From a virus: a stretch of DNA of 22,104 nt. The stretch is taken from positions 1 to 22,104 of the IMG/VR virus record IMGVR_UViG_3300044678_003434, one strand, 5' to 3'. The translations under genes were made by a program, and so were the position numbers. Below are positions 18,303 through 22,104 of this stretch, piece after piece (position 1 is the first letter of the stretch; each line of letters begins with the position of its first letter). The notes beneath the pieces were generated by a model that did not search any database, was not told the origin of the DNA, and was given only the letters and a program-made list of their open reading frames with translations.

Positions 18303-19127
18303 ATGAAAAATATCTTTTTTAATTCATCAATGCCAAGAAGTATGAGTACACTTATGCAGTGTATTCTTAATCAGAATCCAGAAATTCATGCTACTCAAAC
18401 TGATCCAGTTCTAGAGTATCTTTATGGTGCTAGAATGAACTTTACTAATACCCCAGAGGTTAAAGCTATGGATTCGGATTTAGCTTTGAAGACTTGGAGA
18501 GGCTTTTGTCTTGGTGGGTTAAAGGGGTATGCAGATACCTATACAGATAAACCTAGTCTCTGTATTAAGACTAGAGGTGGAACAATTCATTATAAGTGGT
18601 TTGAATCATTTATGCCTTATAAGCCAAAGATGATTTGTATGGTAAGAAACCTTAAGAGTGTCTTTTCATCGATGGAAAAACTCTATAGAGCAAATCAAGA
18701 ACATCATCAAGAGATTCAAAACCATGCTGAAATGAAAGGAACGAGTACAGCTAAGAGAATTGATTCCTGGGTTGCTGGTCCTCCTGTTGGTTTAGCTTTA
18801 GAGAGATTGCAGCAATGCTTTCTTGAAGGGATTAATAAGGATATCCTCTATATTAGAGCAGAGGATCTATCTAGCTATCCAGATAGAGAAATGAATAAGG
18901 TTTATGATTATCTAGGACTAGAGCCATTTAAGCATGACTTTGATAATGTTGAACAGACAATTAAAGAAGATGATTCTGTCTATGGTTTAACTAATGATCT
19001 TCATACTATCAAAAGAAAGGTTCAACCTTTAACTCCTGATTATAATACAATTTTAGGAAAGCAAATTTGTGATTGGATTGATAACCAATTTGCTTGGTAC
19101 CAGCAAGGATTTGGTTATACGAAGTAA
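18303..19127 (+). CDS. Sulfotransferase family protein
   Basis: 274 residues. The 5'-phosphosulfate loop is PRSMSTL (11-17), directly after the first strand (NIFFNSS), and the 3'-phosphate site is VRNLKSVFSS (114-123), with R115 and S123 spaced as in the family (R-x7-S). The C-terminal half has ILYIRAEDLSSYPDREMNKV, a typical late strand-helix. It should transfer sulfate from PAPS to a hydroxyl or amine of a glycan or small molecule. Such genes occur in marine and freshwater T4-like phages beside sugar-modifying genes. Coupling to the GT9-like gene (no spacer) suggests that the two act on the same glycan. The acceptor cannot be inferred. Confidence 0.8.
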   Translation: MKNIFFNSSMPRSMSTLMQCILNQNPEIHATQTDPVLEYLYGARMNFTNTPEVKAMDSDLALKTWRGFCLGGLKGYADTYTDKPSLCIKTRGGTIHYKWFESFMPYKPKMICMVRNLKSVFSSMEKLYRANQEHHQEIQNHAEMKGTSTAKRIDSWVAGPPVGLALERLQQCFLEGINKDILYIRAEDLSSYPDREMNKVYDYLGLEPFKHDFDNVEQTIKEDDSVYGLTNDLHTIKRKVQPLTPDYNTILGKQICDWIDNQFAWYQQGFGYTK

Positions 19128-19136
19128 ATTTCAATA

Positions 19137-19376
19137 TTAGACAGGTAATTCTTCGTTTGGAACACTCTCTGGGTTAAAATATATTAACCCGTTATCAATT
19201 ATATATTGATCACACTCTTCTTTTGTACCAACAAAAAGGTTTTCCTGAGTTGAAGTAATTCCAATAGATTCAAATAATGTAATAACATTTTTATTGTTAT
19301 CAAATATTAAATGCCATAGACCATTCTGTTCTTCTGTACTAAATGACCAATTGTATATATCTCTTTGTGTAAGCAT
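19137..19376 (-). CDS. Small protein downstream of the adhesin (79 residues)
   Basis: MLTQRDIYNWSFSTEEQNGL, then WHLIFDNNKNVITLFESIGI and FVGTKEECDQYIIDNGLIYF, ending in an acidic tail (PESVPNEELPV). It follows the adhesin gene with a 1-nt gap, so it is translated from the same message. The build (short mixed alpha/beta protein with a KEECDQYIIDNGL helix) is that of the small proteins often found after tail-fibre genes, some of which assist fibre folding or attachment. No family is recognised. Confidence 0.55.
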   Translation of the reverse strand: MLTQRDIYNWSFSTEEQNGLWHLIFDNNKNVITLFESIGITSTQENLFVGTKEECDQYIIDNGLIYFNPESVPNEELPV

Positions 19377-19377
19377 A

Positions 19378-20922
19378 TTATGAAATTACTGATAGGGTTG
19401 ATGTTGTTGAATTATATGATGCTGTTCTACCAGTGGCATTTATTAGCGAAACAGCAGGATAAGAATTAATAGTTCTTCCAGGGAGTAAAATAAATGAATC
19501 TCCAATCGATGGCGGTGTTGTAAAATAGACTGTTAATGTTGTAGGTAGAAAATCAACATAATTTACCTTATTAGAAGGATTAGATGATAATGCATGAACT
19601 CTTAATATACCACCAGATATAGCTGTAAAGCCTGTGTACCTTGGACCAATATTTAAAGCAGGGATACCAGAAAGAGTTAATGTACTAAATTGATTTGTTT
19701 TAATTAAATTAATATTACCAGAAATACTTCCATTGTATATTGAGTTTGTGGCATTTCGAGGATTGATTGTTAAATTAGCAAACGTTGAAGAATTATTGAA
19801 TATATTATTACCCGTCCCTCCGTTGTTCATACTTCTAAAGATTTGATCATATCCATTTAAATTAATGGTTTCCGTACCACCAAAAGTTATATTATCATCA
19901 TTGATTGCAAATGGAACATCACATCTAATATTACTGCCAATATTTCTTATGGTTTGAAACCTATTCCCACTAACAGCTATAATTGCTGTTGTCACGCCTA
20001 TAAACCCAAAATTAACAGCTGTACTATTAAAAATTACAGGAGAGTTACTTAAAATAACAGTTGTATTAGTACCTCCATTAATATTTACAAGAACTGATCC
20101 CCAAGTTGGTGTTCCTGAAATACCACCATTAAATGTTAAAGTAATGGATGGAGCACCGAGAGTAAACTGAACATTTTGATTAGGTATACCTGAATTAGTA
20201 ACAAAGGTAATCGGACCATTAAATGTTGTAGACTTTCCTACATAGATTAATGACAGAGTGCCGCCGCCACCAGCAACATAAGACGAATAAATTGGATTGT
20301 TGATAACAACTGTTGCTGGTGCAGCAGTTGGTTGTACTAGAATAGGCCACTGCGCTGTTGTTTGTAAATAAACACTTCCAGTTCCAAATGGGTTGCTATT
20401 AAAAACGCTCACAAAACCATTATTAATAAATGTATTTCCTGTATAAGAATTATTACCACTTAGTGTTAAAGAGGATGAACCAGTTTTTGTTAAATTACCA
20501 GTACCACTTATATTTCTATTAAGAAACATCGGAGCACTATTACAATTTATATTTCCAGCACTAGAACCTAAAACTATATCATTATTAATTTGTTGAGTAT
20601 TACTAGAATTGTTTGTAATATCACCGGCGTTTAAAATAAATCTATTTCCAGATATTGCAAAGGCTCCAGCACCTGCATTAAATGCAACTCCGTTTAAATT
20701 AGTATCAACTGCTAAATCATTAAAAGGCGTTAATCTTGTTGTACCTGCAAATTGTAATATATCAAAATTTATAGGTGTTCTTAAATTCCAGTTAGTAGTT
20801 GTACTCCAATTATTATTAATACCTAAACCACTCCAAACAAGAGTATTAGTTATTATATTTGTTGTTATATAAAGCCCCCCCTGAACCTTCATACTCCCTT
20901 GTATTTTTAATGTATTAGGCAT
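19378..20922 (-). CDS. Adhesin/tail-fibre protein with autotransporter-type beta repeats
   Basis: 514 residues. The start MPNTLKIQGSMKVQGGLYIT is a phage-fibre-like opening without a signal peptide. It is followed by WSGLGINNNWSTTTNWN (30-46), the lead-in seen in autotransporter beta-repeat proteins, and a clear passenger-associated repeat at about 137-172 (ISGTGNLTKTGSSSLTLSGN, then SYTGNTFINNG). A weaker repeat lies near the C-terminus (LIKTNQFSTLTLSG; YTGFTAISGGILRV). The rest is Asn/Thr/Ser-rich beta helix. In bacteria these repeats build secreted beta-helix passengers. Lack of a signal peptide and of a beta-barrel, with the phage context, points to a tail fibre or virion adhesin that recognises the host surface. 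A late promoter octamer lies 9 nt upstream. Confidence 0.7.
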   Translation of the reverse strand: MPNTLKIQGSMKVQGGLYITTNIITNTLVWSGLGINNNWSTTTNWNLRTPINFDILQFAGTTRLTPFNDLAVDTNLNGVAFNAGAGAFAISGNRFILNAGDITNNSSNTQQINNDIVLGSSAGNINCNSAPMFLNRNISGTGNLTKTGSSSLTLSGNNSYTGNTFINNGFVSVFNSNPFGTGSVYLQTTAQWPILVQPTAAPATVVINNPIYSSYVAGGGGTLSLIYVGKSTTFNGPITFVTNSGIPNQNVQFTLGAPSITLTFNGGISGTPTWGSVLVNINGGTNTTVILSNSPVIFNSTAVNFGFIGVTTAIIAVSGNRFQTIRNIGSNIRCDVPFAINDDNITFGGTETINLNGYDQIFRSMNNGGTGNNIFNNSSTFANLTINPRNATNSIYNGSISGNINLIKTNQFSTLTLSGIPALNIGPRYTGFTAISGGILRVHALSSNPSNKVNYVDFLPTTLTVYFTTPPSIGDSFILLPGRTINSYPAVSLINATGRTASYNSTTSTLSVIS

Positions 20923-20931
20923 ATTCTTATA

Positions 20932-20939
20932 TATTTATT
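20932..20939 (-). promoter_or_regulatory. Late promoter octamer before the adhesin gene
   Basis: The minus strand reads AATAAATA (20939-20932), an exact NATAAATA match that overlaps the stop codon of the upstream gene and ends 9 nt before the ATG at 20922. The predicted transcription start is about 4 nt before the start codon. Confidence 0.55.
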
Positions 20940-22104
20940 ATGCAATTGCAGAACGTACAATAGCAAATTGTAATACAGGAGCTTCTGATGGTGAATTAGA
21001 AGCTGAATTGTTTCTAATAGTAATAGTTGCTGATCCCGTATTCGGTGTTGCTGTGATGTTATATAAACCTAATGTACCACCACTTACATGTTGAACAAGT
21101 ATTAAATCTGTAGATGTTACAAAGCTATTAGTTAATGTAAAAGAGGTAGATGTATTAGCATTTAGTGTAGCAGTAACAAGAGTTATACGTCCAGTAGGTG
21201 TATTAGCAATAACTGTAGAAGTTCTACTTCCACTTTGCGCTACACTAGATCCTGCTCCCTGTCTATAACCTAAACCCGATAACGCAAGTATACTATTTGT
21301 GTATACGCCGTTCTGGTAATTAAACGTTAATGTATTATTTCCATTACCTACTAAACTAGAACCATCTGTAAATACAGTTTCTTCTGATTGTCCAAAAATA
21401 TTATTAGCAGAAATTGACGATGTGCTTACAATACCCTGCGAACTTAAATTATTAACATAGGTAAAGTTAGCTTGTGATGCACTTAATCTTGTACCTAATA
21501 TAAAAGTATTAGCAAAACCTCTTGTATCATTAGCAGAACCACCAGCTACAAAAGAAAAACTTCCTGATGCTCTATTTAAACCACCACCAGTAACATTAGA
21601 ATAATTGCCCGAAGCTGTATTACATCTTCCACCAGCTACATTGGAACTAGATGCTGAAGCAGTATTAGTAAAGCCTCCAGCTACGTTAGAACAATTTCCA
21701 GAAGCAATATTACTACGTCCACCTGCAATATTTGAATAACTCCCTGAAGCTGTATTACATCTTCCACCTGCTACATTGGAATAACTTCCAGAAGTAGTAT
21801 TATAGCGACCACCAGCTATAGTTGTACGACATCCAGAAGCACAATTTTGACCACCACCAGCTATATTGGAAGAACAACAAGCAGTATTATCATTACCACC
21901 TGTTACAATACCGTCAGTATGAGAAGTATTAAAAAACCCAGTTGCAATACTAAAATCCCCAATAGCACAATTGCCAATACCACCACCTACATGTGAACCA
22001 TATCCAGAAGCAGTATTGGAAGCACCACCAGTTATATTAGAACCCCAACCAGAAGCACAATTATTCTTACCTCCAAGAATTGATGAACAATCCCCAGAAG
22101 CTAT
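20938..22104 (-). CDS. Tail fibre/adhesin with YadA-head-like repeats, N-terminus outside the window
   Basis: The last 388 codons of a longer gene; the frame is open to the right edge. The visible N-terminal half is a run of 15-residue repeats of the type N-[VI]-[AT]-G-G-x-x-N-x-A-S-G-x-x-S, as in the left-handed beta roll of YadA/Hia-type trimeric adhesin heads. A region of mixed sequence follows, with ANTFILGTRLSASQAS. A small C-terminal beta domain comprises STSFTLTNSFV, DLILVQHVSGGTLGLYNITA, SATITIRNNS and SEAPVLQFAIVRSAIA. That domain is common at the end of fibre proteins of aquatic T4-like phages. The protein is likely a trimeric receptor-binding fibre. Some repeats carry Cys (RCNTASG, NNCASG), unusual for an extracellular roll. 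Confidence 0.75.
   Translation of the reverse strand: MASGDCSSILGGKNNCASGWGSNITGGASNTASGYGSHVGGGIGNCAIGDFSIATGFFNTSHTDGIVTGGNDNTACCSSNIAGGGQNCASGCRTTIAGGRYNTTSGSYSNVAGGRCNTASGSYSNIAGGRSNIASGNCSNVAGGFTNTASASSSNVAGGRCNTASGNYSNVTGGGLNRASGSFSFVAGGSANDTRGFANTFILGTRLSASQANFTYVNNLSSQGIVSTSSISANNIFGQSEETVFTDGSSLVGNGNNTLTFNYQNGVYTNSILALSGLGYRQGAGSSVAQSGSRTSTVIANTPTGRITLVTATLNANTSTSFTLTNSFVTSTDLILVQHVSGGTLGLYNITATPNTGSATITIRNNSASNSPSEAPVLQFAIVRSAIA
21530..22104 (-). repeat. 45-bp tandem repeats in the fibre gene
   Basis: CCACCAGCTA-type cores (plus strand) recur exactly every 45 bp, for example at 21542, 21587, 21632, 21677, 21722, 21767 and 21812, continuing to the window edge, about a dozen units in all. 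They code for the 15-residue YadA-head-like repeats. Units differ at many bases, so this is an old array, not a CRISPR or a recent expansion. Confidence 0.8.

Noticed and set aside
21530-22104. Regular 45-bp repeats that could suggest a CRISPR array
   Set aside because: The repeats are diverged, have no constant repeat with variable spacers, and stay in one reading frame coding YadA-head-like units.
19378-22104. Possible diversity-generating retroelement in the fibre region
   Set aside because: I found no reverse transcriptase gene and no template/variable repeat pair with A-to-N differences; variation lies within tandem repeats.

Overview
The window is a piece of the genome of a tailed phage with a contractile tail, of the broad T4-like (myovirus) type. 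Support: a run of T4-type baseplate and tail genes, a T4 gp44-type clamp loader ATPase, T4-type late promoter octamers (NATAAATA), very tight gene packing with ATGA overlaps, an HNH endonuclease gene, and long repetitive adhesin or fibre genes. The DNA is AT-rich and I saw no tRNA, rRNA, CRISPR array or integrase. Almost no gene start has a Shine-Dalgarno sequence. That fits a host that makes little use of it (Bacteroidota are one such group), but the host cannot be fixed from this window.

Layout. (1) 1-2540, minus strand: small early or middle type genes of mostly unknown function (a zinc-ribbon microprotein, a one-helix membrane protein) and a RadA-like ATPase, served by two sigma70-like promoters near 2300 and 2550. 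(2) 2620-10911, plus strand: a morphogenesis operon with an unknown first gene, a tail-tube-fold protein, two related gp26/gp28-type baseplate proteins, the tape measure, a gp48-like tube cap, a gp53-like wedge protein and a hub protein. (3) 10908-12514, minus strand: clamp loader gp44, a dUTPase/dCTP-deaminase-fold enzyme and a 58-residue protein. (4) 12572-15010, plus strand: four genes, three of which share the N-terminal motif K-D-x-[DE]-L-I-A-E-A-Y at identical positions. It closely resembles the capsid targeting sequence and prohead protease cleavage site of T4 internal head proteins. One of them is an HExxH metalloprotease candidate. (5) 15064-16218: a chain of overlapping microgenes, a Gly/Tyr-rich lipoprotein and a SemiSWEET/PQ-loop membrane protein. 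(6) 16139-17352: a truncated copy of a small PD-(D/E)XK-like nuclease gene, an HNH endonuclease gene on the other strand abutting the break, and an intact copy of the nuclease gene. (7) 17364-19127: a GT9-like glycosyltransferase and a sulfotransferase. (8) 19137-22104, minus strand: adhesin or tail-fibre genes, one with autotransporter-type beta repeats and one (partial) with 15-residue YadA-head-like repeats.

The best candidates for something undescribed are the tandem set of putative head-packaged proteins, including a predicted protease that could be injected with the DNA, and the recurring geometry in which a late promoter octamer lies only 5-9 nt before the start codon, implying leaderless or nearly leaderless late mRNAs. 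All functional statements are read from sequence motifs alone.
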